From: Mycolicibacter nonchromogenicus
GTDB lineage: Bacteria > Actinomycetota > Actinomycetes > Mycobacteriales > Mycobacteriaceae
Reading direction: 5' to 3'
Assembly (NCBI RefSeq): GCF_002101775.1
Contig: NZ_LQPI01000033.1
Coordinates: 62,001 to 126,000, forward strand
DNA: 64,000 nt
A model generated the notes under the pieces. It ran no database searches. It was given only the letters and a program-made list of their open reading frames with translations, and was not told the DNA's origin. Shown piece after piece: positions 15,816-23,821 of this stretch. Made by a program: the position numbers and the translations under genes. The first letter of the stretch is position 1. Each line of letters starts with the position of its first letter.

Positions 15816-16771
15816 GACGCGATCTCGTCGATCAGGCCCCAGTGCAGCGCGGTCGCCGCGTCGATGGTGCGGCCGGACAGGACGAGATAGGCGGTGCGCC
15901 ACCGACCGATGCGGCGGGTGACGCTGACCGTGCCGCCCGCGCCTGGGATCAGCCCGAGGCTCAGCTCGGGCAGGCCCAGCACCGTGGCGGGGTGTGCGCG
16001 CACCCGGCCGCAGAAGGCGGCCATCTCCAGGCCGCTGCCCAGCACCTGGCCGTGGATCTCGGCGCGGCAGCGCTCGCCCAGCCGCGCGGTCAGCGCATCC
16101 AGCGCCAGCGCCGGGCTGTGCCGGGTGCGGGCCAGGTGAGCGCTGGGAACATCGGTGAACCCACCGAACTCGGCGAGGTCGCCGCCGCTGCAGAAGGACG
16201 GCCCGACTCCGCTGAGCACCACTTCGTCGATCGCGGGATCGGCGGCGGCCACGGCGAGCCCGTCGAGCAGCACCGCCCGGGTGGCGTTGTCGAAGGCGTT
16301 GTGACGCTGCGGCCGGTTGAAGCGCAGCCGCAGGGTGTCGCCGTCGCGGTCGAGCAGCACGGGTTCGGCGACCTCCGGCGCGGTGGCCGGGCCGCGCGCC
16401 GCCAGCCAGTCGGCGAACTCCGGGCCGGCTTGCAGTGCCGAGTAAGCCAGCGACTCGGTGACCAGCCCGGACCAGGCCGGTGCTGCCGGGTCCAGCGCGC
16501 GCAGCACGTCGTCGCAGATCGCCGCGGCGTGCGGCCGGCGCGCGCAGCGGTCGGCGATCTCTGCGAGCGCCTCGGACACCGAGTCGACTCTGATCACCCG
16601 CCGATCCGCCGTCTCGGTCTCGGACAGGGTGAAGGTGGCCTGCTGCAGCCAGTGTTCGGCGTGCGCAGTGTCGAATCGAGCACCTGTCGCGATGACGATC
16701 CCGGCGCCGGGCGCGGCGTCGGGCACAGCGGCATCCGGCAATACGTCGTCGAGGTCGACCGTGGCGATCAT
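15812..16771 (-). CDS. Crotonase-fold protein (enoyl-CoA hydratase/isomerase) with apparently permuted order
   Basis: A 319-residue protein from ATG 16771; an earlier in-frame start at 16855 would run into the divergent promoter. Residues 150-319 are a crotonase core: RFNRPQRHNAFDN, the oxyanion segment GPSFCSGGDLAEFGG, GSGLEMAAFCGRV and LPELSLGLIPGAGGT. It ends at ALHWGLIDEI, where normal crotonases continue with their C-terminal helices. A segment like those helices instead precedes the core: EALAEIADRCARRPHAAA followed by GLVTESLAYSALQAGPEF. The same kind of reordering is seen in the CaiB protein encoded next. The stop overlaps that gene by 4 bp. Hydratase or isomerase chemistry is likely, but the substrate is unknown. 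Confidence 0.65.
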   Translation of the reverse strand: MIATVDLDDVLPDAAVPDAAPGAGIVIATGARFDTAHAEHWLQQATFTLSETETADRRVIRVDSVSEALAEIADRCARRPHAAAICDDVLRALDPAAPAWSGLVTESLAYSALQAGPEFADWLAARGPATAPEVAEPVLLDRDGDTLRLRFNRPQRHNAFDNATRAVLLDGLAVAAADPAIDEVVLSGVGPSFCSGGDLAEFGGFTDVPSAHLARTRHSPALALDALTARLGERCRAEIHGQVLGSGLEMAAFCGRVRAHPATVLGLPELSLGLIPGAGGTVSVTRRIGRWRTAYLVLSGRTIDAATALHWGLIDEIAS

Positions 16772-16838
16772 GTCGCACGTCAGCGTACTCAGCGGCGCGC
16801 TCGCAGCCGCCCGCACGATATCGAAAATACCCAAAACT

Positions 16839-16853
16839 GATAATGTCGTTCTC
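16839..16853. promoter_or_regulatory. Operator-like palindrome between fadD and crotonase operon
   Basis: GATAATGTCGTTCTC lies 24 bp before the fadD GTG and about 70 bp before the divergent crotonase start. It has the core of a palindrome family in this window (GAGAA-N5-TTCTC), with one mismatch in the left arm. Confidence 0.4.
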
Positions 16854-16876
16854 ATGGCGGTTTCGAGGGCCGAACG

Positions 16877-18388
16877 GTGAGCATTTCACTGCTGCTGGAG
16901 ATGGCGGTGTCCGCAGACCCGGATCGGGTGGCTGTGGTCTGCGAGGGCACGCGCCACACCACCGCCGAACTCAACGCCCTTGCCGACGCCGGGGCGGGCG
17001 TGATCGAGGAGTCCGGCGCCGCCAGCGTGGCCTACGTCGGGATGGGCGGCGACATGCTGCCGCTGTTGTTGTTCTCCGCGGCGCGCTCCGGGCGGCCGTT
17101 CGCACCGCTGAACTACCGGCTCAGCGGTCAGGCACTGCGGGAGCTGATCGAGCGACTGCCGCAGCCCCTGGTCGTGGTCGATAAGGAGTATCGCGACGTC
17201 ATCGGCGACATCGGCGTCGAGGTCATAGACTCAGCCACCTTCTACGCCCGCGCCCAGACCACCACCCCGGTGGTGCAGTGGCCCGATCCCGACGACGTGG
17301 CGGTGGTGCTGTTCACCTCAGGTACCACGTCCAAGCCCAAAGCCGTTGAGCTGACCCACAACAACCTGACCAGCTACGTGACACAGACGGTCGAGTTCGG
17401 CTCCGCGGATGCGAGCGATGCCGCGCTGATCTGCGTTCCGCCGTACCACATCGCCGGTGTCGGCGCGGCGCTGAGCAATCTGTACGCCGGGCGCAAAGCG
17501 GTCTATCTCCGTCGGTTCGGCGCTGCGGAGTGGATCCGGCTGGTCAACACCGAGGCGGTGACCACCGCGACCGTGGTCCCCACGATGTTGGAGCGCATCG
17601 TCTCGGAGTTGGAATCCCGCCCGACCCCGCTGGCCAGCCTGCGCAACCTCGCCTACGGCGGCTCCAAGGTGGCACTGCCGCTGGTGCGCCGGGCTCTGGA
17701 TCTGCTGCCTGATGTCGGCTTCGTCAATGCCTACGGCCTGACCGAAACCAGTTCGACGGTTGCGGTGCTGACCCCCGAAGACCACCGGACTGCCTATGCC
17801 TCCACCGAGGAAGCCGTTCGCAGGCGGTTGGGTTCGGTCGGCCGTCCGGTGCCCGGCATCGAAGCCGTCATCCGTGACGACGAGGGCCGGGTGCTCGAAG
17901 CCGGACAGCCCGGTGAGTTGTATGTACGGGGCGAACAGGTTTCGGGCAAGTACACCGGCATCGGATCGGTGCTCGACGACGAAGGCTGGTTTCCCACCCG
18001 CGACCTCGCGGTGCTTGACGAGGACGGCTACCTGTTCATCGTCGGGCGCTCCGATGACACCATCATCCGGGGCGGGGAGAACATCGCCCCCGCCGAGATC
18101 GAGGACGTATTGGTCGAGCACCCCGAGGTGCACGACGTCGCGGTGGTGGGCGCCCCCGACCCGGAATGGGGGCAGATCATCGTCGCGTGGGTGGTGCCGG
18201 CACCGGGTGTGTCGCCGGATCCCGGCGCACTGCGCGAGTATGTTCGGCAGCAGTTGCGAGGATCCCGCACCCCCGACCGGATCGTCTTCCGGTCGGAGTT
18301 GCCGACCACTCCGACCGGCAAGGTGTTGCGCCGGGAACTCGTCACTGAATTTGAAGCACTGCACACCAATGCTGAAGGGGCGCAATGA
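16877..18388 (+). CDS. Acyl-CoA synthetase / fatty-acid-CoA ligase (FadD-like)
   Basis: A 503-residue ANL-superfamily adenylating enzyme. The AMP-binding P-loop is FTSGTTSKPKAVE near residue 150, with Ser in place of the usual Gly. AYGLTETSS follows near residue 280, then WFPTRDLAVLDEDGYLFIVGR with the hinge, GGENIAPAEIEDVL, and the C-terminal catalytic Lys in TPTGKVLRREL. It would convert a carboxylic acid to its CoA thioester with ATP, the entry step for the neighbouring beta-oxidation genes. It starts with GTG, is divergent from the crotonase/CaiB/amidohydrolase operon, and overlaps a 100-residue protein gene by 4 bp. The chain length or ring type of its substrate cannot be told. Confidence 0.9.
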   Translation: MSISLLLEMAVSADPDRVAVVCEGTRHTTAELNALADAGAGVIEESGAASVAYVGMGGDMLPLLLFSAARSGRPFAPLNYRLSGQALRELIERLPQPLVVVDKEYRDVIGDIGVEVIDSATFYARAQTTTPVVQWPDPDDVAVVLFTSGTTSKPKAVELTHNNLTSYVTQTVEFGSADASDAALICVPPYHIAGVGAALSNLYAGRKAVYLRRFGAAEWIRLVNTEAVTTATVVPTMLERIVSELESRPTPLASLRNLAYGGSKVALPLVRRALDLLPDVGFVNAYGLTETSSTVAVLTPEDHRTAYASTEEAVRRRLGSVGRPVPGIEAVIRDDEGRVLEAGQPGELYVRGEQVSGKYTGIGSVLDDEGWFPTRDLAVLDEDGYLFIVGRSDDTIIRGGENIAPAEIEDVLVEHPEVHDVAVVGAPDPEWGQIIVAWVVPAPGVSPDPGALREYVRQQLRGSRTPDRIVFRSELPTTPTGKVLRRELVTEFEALHTNAEGAQ

Positions 18389-18687
18389 TCAAGTCCGGTA
18401 CCCGCCTGAAGAGCCAGGTCTGCGACACCCAGGTCATCGTCGTGAAGACCGCCGACAGCCTCGATGATCTGCGCGCCGGCGGCGCCCCGATGGTGCCGCT
18501 GGACGACACTGCTTCCAGTGAAGCAGTACTGGACCCGGACTTCTCCGGGGGTGCGGTGATGGGCAAGCGCTACGTCGACGAGGCCGGCGCCGAGGTTCTG
18601 GTGACCAAGGCGGGTGCCGGCACCTTGAGCATCGGTACCGTGCCGCTGACCATCAAGGAAGCCAAGCCGCTCCCGGCCAGCGACTGA
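18385..18687 (+). CDS. Conserved small protein of unknown function, coupled to fadD
   Basis: A protein of 100 residues, predicted mostly beta: KSQVCDTQVIVVKTAD, RAGGAPMVPL, GGAVMGKRYVDEAGAEVLVT, and TLSIGTVPLTIKEAKPLP. It has one Cys and no signal peptide or transmembrane segment. Its ATG overlaps the stop of the acyl-CoA synthetase (ATGA), so the two are co-translated. I recall similar small proteins beside other actinobacterial synthetase genes but cannot name a family. A role as a partner or regulator of the synthetase is inferred from context only. Confidence 0.6.
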   Translation: MIKSGTRLKSQVCDTQVIVVKTADSLDDLRAGGAPMVPLDDTASSEAVLDPDFSGGAVMGKRYVDEAGAEVLVTKAGAGTLSIGTVPLTIKEAKPLPASD

Positions 18688-18691
18688 GCGC

Positions 18692-19444
18692 TCAGCTCGC
18701 CGGCTCGTCGGCCGTTTCGGATTCGGGCCCGACACGCATCAGGTGCGCCAGCCGGCCGACGAACACCGGCGGATAGATCCCGACGCCGGCTCGGGTGATC
18801 CACTCGGAGGCGAACTCGGGCTCATTGATCCACTGTCCGGCGCCGAATTCGTCGTCGGTCTCCTGCAGCATGAAGATCTCGCGCGGATTGTCGAAGGCCT
18901 GAAATATCAGGATGTTTCGGATTCCGGCTGCGGTGAAGTGCTTCTCGGTGGCGTGCACGTGGGAGATCAGCGCCGAGGTGTCGCCGACTTCGGCCACCGC
19001 CGCGACGACGACGCCCGGCGGTTCGGTGAGGCTCGCCGGAGTCGGCCCCCGGGCCGGCGGAGGCGAGGTGAAACCGGAACCGCCGAAAGGACCCGGCGGT
19101 TCGGTGAGGCCCGGTTCGGTGAGGCTCGCCGGATCGGCGAGATCGATGCGCTCCACCAATGATCCGGCGAACACCGCCGGGATGTCACTGACTCCGACGG
19201 CGTCGAACCAGGCCATGAAGGCCTCATCGCGCAGCAGGTCGACCACCGGTTGCGCGGCGTGGATCGCCATCACCGCCAAGACGCGGCCTGGATCCACTGT
19301 CGAGGTATAGACGAGTACGTGATGGGCGCCCAGGCGGGCAAGGTTGTCGCGGTGGCGCTGCAGCAGCGGCCACACCCTGGCCGGATCCGGCACCCGATAG
19401 TCGGTCACCAGCACCAGTGAGCGTGCCGGTGGGTCAGGCCTCAT
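18692..19444 (-). CDS. Conserved protein with two related alpha/beta halves
   Basis: A 250-residue protein of no recognised name. The two halves resemble each other: residues 1-95 end with IPAVFAGSLVERIDL, and residues 140-240 contain SHVHATEKHFTAAGI and end with YPPVFVGRLAHLMRV. This suggests a tandem duplication of a ferredoxin-like (dimeric alpha/beta-barrel) domain. The halves are joined by a Pro, Gly and Ser-rich linker with three repeats of a (S)LTEPP/G motif. It is the last gene of a three-gene operon with a TetR regulator, convergent with and 4 bp from the small protein beside fadD. No catalytic residues were recognised. Confidence 0.5.
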   Translation of the reverse strand: MRPDPPARSLVLVTDYRVPDPARVWPLLQRHRDNLARLGAHHVLVYTSTVDPGRVLAVMAIHAAQPVVDLLRDEAFMAWFDAVGVSDIPAVFAGSLVERIDLADPASLTEPGLTEPPGPFGGSGFTSPPPARGPTPASLTEPPGVVVAAVAEVGDTSALISHVHATEKHFTAAGIRNILIFQAFDNPREIFMLQETDDEFGAGQWINEPEFASEWITRAGVGIYPPVFVGRLAHLMRVGPESETADEPAS

Positions 19445-19469
19445 GTCGGTCGCGCGCCGCCCGCGCCCC

Positions 19470-20003
19470 TCAACTGGCTGGGCTCAGGTCGGCCGCGACC
19501 GACGTACACGCCGCCGGCCCGCAACGGAAAGTCTCGATGTGGGTGTCCCGGGCCTGCAAACTCGCCGGGTCGATGCCGGCCGCGCGCAGCGCCTGCGCCT
19601 TGAAGGCGCGAGCTGCCGCGCTGAGCCGGTGGTGGCGGGCGTCGACGTCGCTGTCCAACTCGGCCGGGACGTCGCCCCACAGGGTGACCTCAGTGCTGCT
19701 GTGCTCCAGGGCGTCGATCACGCCTTGGCGTACCTGGGCGTGGCCGTCGAACATCTCGGCGCACACCGCGATGGTCTGGGGGTGCGGCCAGTGCTCCCAC
19801 TGGGTGAGCACCGTCTGCAGGTCGAGCACCTTGGCCCCCAGGATCTCCAGGGGGCGGGTGTCCTCGGCGTCGTCGATCAAAACGGTGACATCCCAACCGG
19901 CCGTCGCGCGGTCGTAGAGCCAGCCGCCGGCGGCCGTCACCACGTCGACCACGCTGCGGCCCACGATGTCGAACCGGTAGCGCATGTCCTGTTCCGCGGT
20001 CAC
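19470..20003 (-). CDS. Conserved hypothetical protein in TetR operon
   Basis: A 177-residue protein of unknown family. It opens with TAEQDMRYRFDIVGRSVVDVV and contains GWDVTVLIDDAEDTRPLEILGAKVLDL, an alternation of strand and helix suggesting a small Rossmann-like fold, then a helical C-terminus with two Cys residues. The GTG at 20003 overlaps the stop of the TetR gene (GTGA), and the next gene follows after 25 bp, so the three are co-transcribed. An internal ATG at residue 7 is an alternative start. Nothing in the sequence gives a function. Confidence 0.55.
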   Translation of the reverse strand: MTAEQDMRYRFDIVGRSVVDVVTAAGGWLYDRATAGWDVTVLIDDAEDTRPLEILGAKVLDLQTVLTQWEHWPHPQTIAVCAEMFDGHAQVRQGVIDALEHSSTEVTLWGDVPAELDSDVDARHHRLSAAARAFKAQALRAAGIDPASLQARDTHIETFRCGPAACTSVAADLSPAS

Positions 20004-20614
20004 CGGCGGCCGTCCTTTTCCTGGGGAGCGAAATCGCGGGCCAGTGTTTCCGCGTACCCCGCGAACACTTCGGTCAGGGGTATTGATGGATCCAGCAGCC
20101 ATGACATCTCCATTCCGTTGATAAAGGCGATAATCTCCGCGGCCTTGGCGGTCGCGTTGATGTCTGTGCGGTAGCGGCCCTCGTCCATGCCGCGCCGGAT
20201 CAGGTCGGCGACGATCTCCAGCGCGCTGCGGTAGCGGTGCAGCATCCGGTCATGCAGCGGCGCCTCGGGCAGGACGTTCTCGGCGAGCAACACCGTGAAG
20301 GTGCCGACCAGCTCAGGCGCGCGGGTGAACCGCTCGGCCACCCGCTGGATCTCTTCGATGAGGTCGCCGCTGCGGTCGGCGTGGATGTCGTCGTCGGCGT
20401 CGCGGGCGTCGAGCACCGCGTGCAGCAGCTGCTCCTTGGACGCGAAGTGGTGCAACAGGCCGGCCGCGCTGACCCCGGCATTGCGGGCGATCTGCGCCAG
20501 CGAGGTGTTGCGCCACCCGTTGCGCGCCAATAGGTGTTCGGCCGCCAACAGAATCCGCTGTCTGCGGTCCTCGCCTTTGGCGAGGAGGGTGGCGTATGGC
20601 CGCGGTGACGTCAC
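20000..20614 (-). CDS. TetR-family transcriptional regulator
   Basis: A 204-residue protein with a canonical TetR helix-turn-helix: RRQRILLAAEHLLARNGW, then TSLAQIARNAGVSAAGLLHHF with ASKEQLLHAVLDA closing the domain (residues 15-65). The all-helical ligand domain follows. The GTG at 20614 has GAAGGAG at 5 bp, better than the earlier ATG at 20647, which lies inside the upstream palindrome. It leads an operon with two conserved hypothetical genes and follows the long fadE/echA/fadA operon on the same strand. A long inverted repeat just upstream probably is its operator. The ligand may be an acyl-CoA, as for many mycobacterial members, but this is inference. Confidence 0.85.
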   Translation of the reverse strand: MTSPRPYATLLAKGEDRRQRILLAAEHLLARNGWRNTSLAQIARNAGVSAAGLLHHFASKEQLLHAVLDARDADDDIHADRSGDLIEEIQRVAERFTRAPELVGTFTVLLAENVLPEAPLHDRMLHRYRSALEIVADLIRRGMDEGRYRTDINATAKAAEIIAFINGMEMSWLLDPSIPLTEVFAGYAETLARDFAPQEKDGRR

Positions 20615-20628
20615 CGGTCTCCTTCGCT

Positions 20629-20662
20629 TAACCAACCAAGTGAACACACAGTAGGTTGGTTA
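20629..20662. promoter_or_regulatory. Inverted repeat upstream of TetR gene
   Basis: TAACCAACC (20629-20637) and GGTTGGTTA (20654-20662) are perfect inverted arms separated by 16 bp. They lie between the TetR start at 20614 and the end of the upstream acyl-CoA dehydrogenase gene at 20709. This is the expected place for an autoregulatory operator. A transcription-terminator stem is an alternative, but no T-run follows. Confidence 0.45.
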
Positions 20663-20708
20663 GGCCGACTGTGACAAGGGTCTCATCCGACAAATTTTGG
20701 CTACGAGT

Positions 20709-21857
20709 TCACAACGCCAGCGACTTGGCGATGATCATCTTCATGACCTCGCTGGTCCCGGCATAGATCCGGGCCACGCGCGCGTCGGTGTACAGCCGGG
20801 CGATCGGGTACTCCATCATGTAGCCGTAGCCGCCGAACAGCTGCAGACAGCGATCGATCACCCGGGCCTGCATCTCGGTGCAGAACAGTTTGGTGCGGGC
20901 GGCGTCGGCTGCGGACAACACTCCCTCGACGTGATCGGCGACCGCCCGGTCGAGCATGCACTGGGCGGCCTCGATCTCGGTGGAGACCGCCGCCAACTCG
21001 AACTTGGTGTTCTGGAACGCCGCGACCGGCGAGCCGAACACCTTGCGGTCGCGCACGTAGTCGATGGTGGCGACCAGCGCCGAGCGGGCCTGCGCGACCG
21101 ATCCGACGGCCACCGTGAGCCGCTCCTGGGCAAGGTTGTGTCCCAGGTAGCTGAAGGCCTCGCCCTCCTCCCCCAGCCGGTTGGCCGCCGGTACCCGGAC
21201 GTCGGTGAAGGACAGCTCGGCTGTGTCTTGGACCTTGCAGCCCATCTTGTCCAGTTCGCGGCCGCGCTCGAAACCGGGCATCCCGTCCTCGACCACCAGC
21301 AGGGTCAGGCCGCGGCGGCGGTTGTCGGGGTCGGTCGAGGTGCGGGCCACCACGATCACCAGATCGGCCTGGATGCCGCCGGTGATGAACGTCTTGGCCC
21401 CGTTGAGGACGTAGTCGTCACCGTCTCGCACGGCGGTGGTGCGCATCCCGGCCAGGTCCGATCCGGTGCCGGGCTCGGTCATCGCGATCGCGGTCAGCAG
21501 CGTGCCGGCCGCCAGGCCGGGGAACCAGCGTGCCCGCTGTTCGTCGTTGGCGTAGTGCAGGAAGTACGGCAGGATCACCTCGAGTTGGGTGCGCACCGTG
21601 GACAGCGTGACCAGGGCACGCGCCGCCTCCTCCTGCAGTACCACGTTGTAGCGGTAGTCCTCGACGCCCGCACCGCCGTACTCCTCGGGGATGGCCATGC
21701 CCAGCATCCCCAACGAACCCAGATGCTCGAACACCTCGCGGGGCATCCGGCCGGCCTTCTCCCAGTTGGGATATTCGGGCACCACGTGCTTCTCGACGAA
21801 GTCACGGGCCAACGCCCGGAATGCCTCGTGGTCTTGCGTGAACAGGTCGCGGCGCAT
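20709..21857 (-). CDS. Acyl-CoA dehydrogenase (FadE-like)
   Basis: A 382-residue FAD flavoprotein. It shows the family motifs in order: IPEEYGGAGVEDY near residue 58, AMTEPGTGSDLAGM near residue 125, the substrate loop KTFITGG, and the C-terminal GGYGYMMEYPIARLYTDAR. The last is followed by IYAGTSEVMK, in which the Glu is the usual catalytic base of long- and medium-chain enzymes. It oxidises an acyl-CoA to the 2-enoyl-CoA and passes electrons to ETF. The start at ATG 21857, 10 bp after the thiolase stop, makes it the last gene of the ACAD-CaiB-ECH-thiolase-ACAD operon. An upstream extension to 21953 would lie in the thiolase gene and is not credible. Confidence 0.92.
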   Translation of the reverse strand: MRRDLFTQDHEAFRALARDFVEKHVVPEYPNWEKAGRMPREVFEHLGSLGMLGMAIPEEYGGAGVEDYRYNVVLQEEAARALVTLSTVRTQLEVILPYFLHYANDEQRARWFPGLAAGTLLTAIAMTEPGTGSDLAGMRTTAVRDGDDYVLNGAKTFITGGIQADLVIVVARTSTDPDNRRRGLTLLVVEDGMPGFERGRELDKMGCKVQDTAELSFTDVRVPAANRLGEEGEAFSYLGHNLAQERLTVAVGSVAQARSALVATIDYVRDRKVFGSPVAAFQNTKFELAAVSTEIEAAQCMLDRAVADHVEGVLSAADAARTKLFCTEMQARVIDRCLQLFGGYGYMMEYPIARLYTDARVARIYAGTSEVMKMIIAKSLAL

Positions 21858-21867
21858 GAACAGTCCC

Positions 21868-23013
21868 CTAACCGACCAGCTCGACGATCGTGGCGTTGGC
21901 GGTACCGCCGCCCTCGCACATGGTCTGCAGTCCGTAGCGAATCCCGCGGTCACGCATGTGGTGAATCATCCGGGTCATCAACACCGCCCCGGACGCGCCG
22001 AGCGGGTGACCCAACGCGATCGCGCCGCCGAGCGGGTTGAGCCGCTTGGGGTCGGCACCAGTCTCGGCCAGCCACGCCAACGGCACCGGGGCAAAGGCCT
22101 CATTGACCTCGAATACGCCGATCTCGTCGATGCTCAGTCCGGCACGCTCGAGCACCTTGGCGGTGGCGGGGATGGGCCCGGTGAGCATCAGCACCGGGTC
22201 GGCGCCGGTGACCGCGCCGGCGGTGTAGCGCACCAGCGGGGTCAGCCCACGCCGGGCGGCTTCCTCCTCGCTCATCACCAGGAGCGCTGCGGCGCCGTCG
22301 GATATCTGTGAGGAGTTGCCGGCGTGGATCACTCCGTCCTGGCAGAAGGCCGGCTTGAGCTCGGCCAGCTTCCTGACGGTGGTGCCGCGGCGGATGCCCT
22401 CGTCGGTGTCGACCACACCGCCGTCAGTCGCCACCGGGACGATCTGATCGCGGAACGCACCGGCATCCTGCGCGGCGGCAGCCAACTCGTGGGAACGCGC
22501 CGCATATTCATCGACCTTGGTGCGGTCAAAGGCCCACCTCTGGCAGATCATCTCGGCGCCGATGCCCTGGTTGAACTGAAAACCGTCATAGCGGGCAAGC
22601 GCTTTCGGGCCGAAGGGTTCACCGGTGGCACGGGCGGCACCGAGCGGAACCCGGCTCATCACCTCCACGCCGCCGGCGACCACGATGTCCTGCTGGCCCG
22701 ACATCACAGCCTGCACGGCGAAGTCCAACGCCTGCTGACTCGAGCCGCAGGCCCGATTGACCGTGGTCGCCGGGACGTGCTCTGGCCAGCCGGCCGCCAG
22801 TACCGCATACCGGCCGATGTTGGAGGACTGATCGCCCACCTGCGACACGCAACCCCACACCACGTCGTCGACGGTGCCGGGGTCGGTTCCGGTGCGCTCC
22901 ATCAGTTCGTTGAGCACGATCGCCGACAGGTCCGCGGCATGCGCGCCGGCCAGCCCGCCGTTGCGCTTTCCGACAGCGGTGCGCACCGCTCCGACGATCA
23001 CCGTGGGTCGCAT
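21868..23013 (-). CDS. Acetyl-CoA acyltransferase (FadA-type thiolase)
   Basis: A 381-residue classical thiolase. It has the nucleophile segment NRACGSSQQALDFA near residue 88, VNEAFAPVPLAWL near residue 300, the His loop GGAIALGHPLGASGA near residue 335, and the second Cys in QTMCEGGGTANA near residue 370. All three catalytic residues are present. It cleaves a 3-ketoacyl-CoA with CoA to release acetyl-CoA or propionyl-CoA. It follows the enoyl-CoA hydratase gene by 4 bp, so the operon encodes dehydrogenation, hydration and thiolysis steps. A dedicated 3-hydroxyacyl-CoA dehydrogenase is not in this operon and may be one of the SDRs elsewhere. Confidence 0.93.
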   Translation of the reverse strand: MRPTVIVGAVRTAVGKRNGGLAGAHAADLSAIVLNELMERTGTDPGTVDDVVWGCVSQVGDQSSNIGRYAVLAAGWPEHVPATTVNRACGSSQQALDFAVQAVMSGQQDIVVAGGVEVMSRVPLGAARATGEPFGPKALARYDGFQFNQGIGAEMICQRWAFDRTKVDEYAARSHELAAAAQDAGAFRDQIVPVATDGGVVDTDEGIRRGTTVRKLAELKPAFCQDGVIHAGNSSQISDGAAALLVMSEEEAARRGLTPLVRYTAGAVTGADPVLMLTGPIPATAKVLERAGLSIDEIGVFEVNEAFAPVPLAWLAETGADPKRLNPLGGAIALGHPLGASGAVLMTRMIHHMRDRGIRYGLQTMCEGGGTANATIVELVG

Positions 23014-23017
23014 CTGA

Positions 23018-23821
23018 CTACTCCGATCTCGTTGATTTCGGCGGCCACCCGCCGGTGAAGCGCGGCGGGCGCTTCTCGGCGAACGCAGCATAGGCCTCCG
23101 CGGCGTCGGTGCCCGCAAAGTTCAGGATCTGGGCCCGGGCCTCATTGGCCAGGGCTTCGGGCAGGGTGGCGTCGGCGCCCTGATTGAGCAACGCCTTGGT
23201 CTGTGCCAGCGCCCGCGGTGGGCCGGCGGCCAGTCGGTCGGCGAGGTCGTCGACGAATGCGTCGATCTCGCCGGCACCCACCACCCAGGTCACCAGGTTC
23301 AGCGCCAGTGCCTCGCCGGCGTCGATGGTCTCGGCCAGCAGTGCCAGCCGCTTGGCCTGCTGCAGTCCGACGATCTTGGGCAGCAACCAGGATCCGGCCA
23401 GATCGATCGAGAGCCCGCGCTTGGAGAAGATCTGGCAGAACGTCGATTCCGGTGTCGCCACCACCAGGTCGCAGCCCAGCGCCAGGTTCCAGCCAGCCCC
23501 CACCGCGACTCCGGTCACTTTCGCGATGGTGGGAATGGTCAACTCGTGCAGGGCCAGTGCGACGTCGGAGAGCCGACGCAACTTCTCCACCGGGTGGGCG
23601 TCGTCTCCACTGCCGATGTCGGCACCCGAGCAGAAGGCCCCGCCGGCGCCGGTGATCACCAGTGCCCGCAGTGCGGGGTCATCGGCGGTTTTGCGCAGCG
23701 CGTCGCGCAGCGCGCGCCACAGCGCGGGGTTGATCGCGTTCTTGCGTGCGGGGCGGTTCAGCGTCAGTGTTCGCACGCCGTCGCGGTCGGCGCACAGCAA
23801 CACCGGTTCGTCGGCAGCCAT
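23018..23821 (-). CDS. Enoyl-CoA hydratase/isomerase
   Basis: A 267-residue crotonase. LTLNRPARKNAINPALW starts the core, the oxyanion loop is GAGGAFCSGADIGSGDD near residue 58, GVAVGAGWNLALGCDLV lies near residue 106, and TFCQIFSKRGLSIDLAGSWLLP follows. The acidic residues expected of a true hydratase are not all evident, since the second position is Leu-Ser-Ile-Asp, so isomerase or hydratase function is open. The start ATG shares a base with the CaiB gene stop (TGATG), and the thiolase follows after 4 bp. It is part of the five-gene minus-strand operon. Confidence 0.88.
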   Translation of the reverse strand: MAADEPVLLCADRDGVRTLTLNRPARKNAINPALWRALRDALRKTADDPALRALVITGAGGAFCSGADIGSGDDAHPVEKLRRLSDVALALHELTIPTIAKVTGVAVGAGWNLALGCDLVVATPESTFCQIFSKRGLSIDLAGSWLLPKIVGLQQAKRLALLAETIDAGEALALNLVTWVVGAGEIDAFVDDLADRLAAGPPRALAQTKALLNQGADATLPEALANEARAQILNFAGTDAAEAYAAFAEKRPPRFTGGWPPKSTRSE

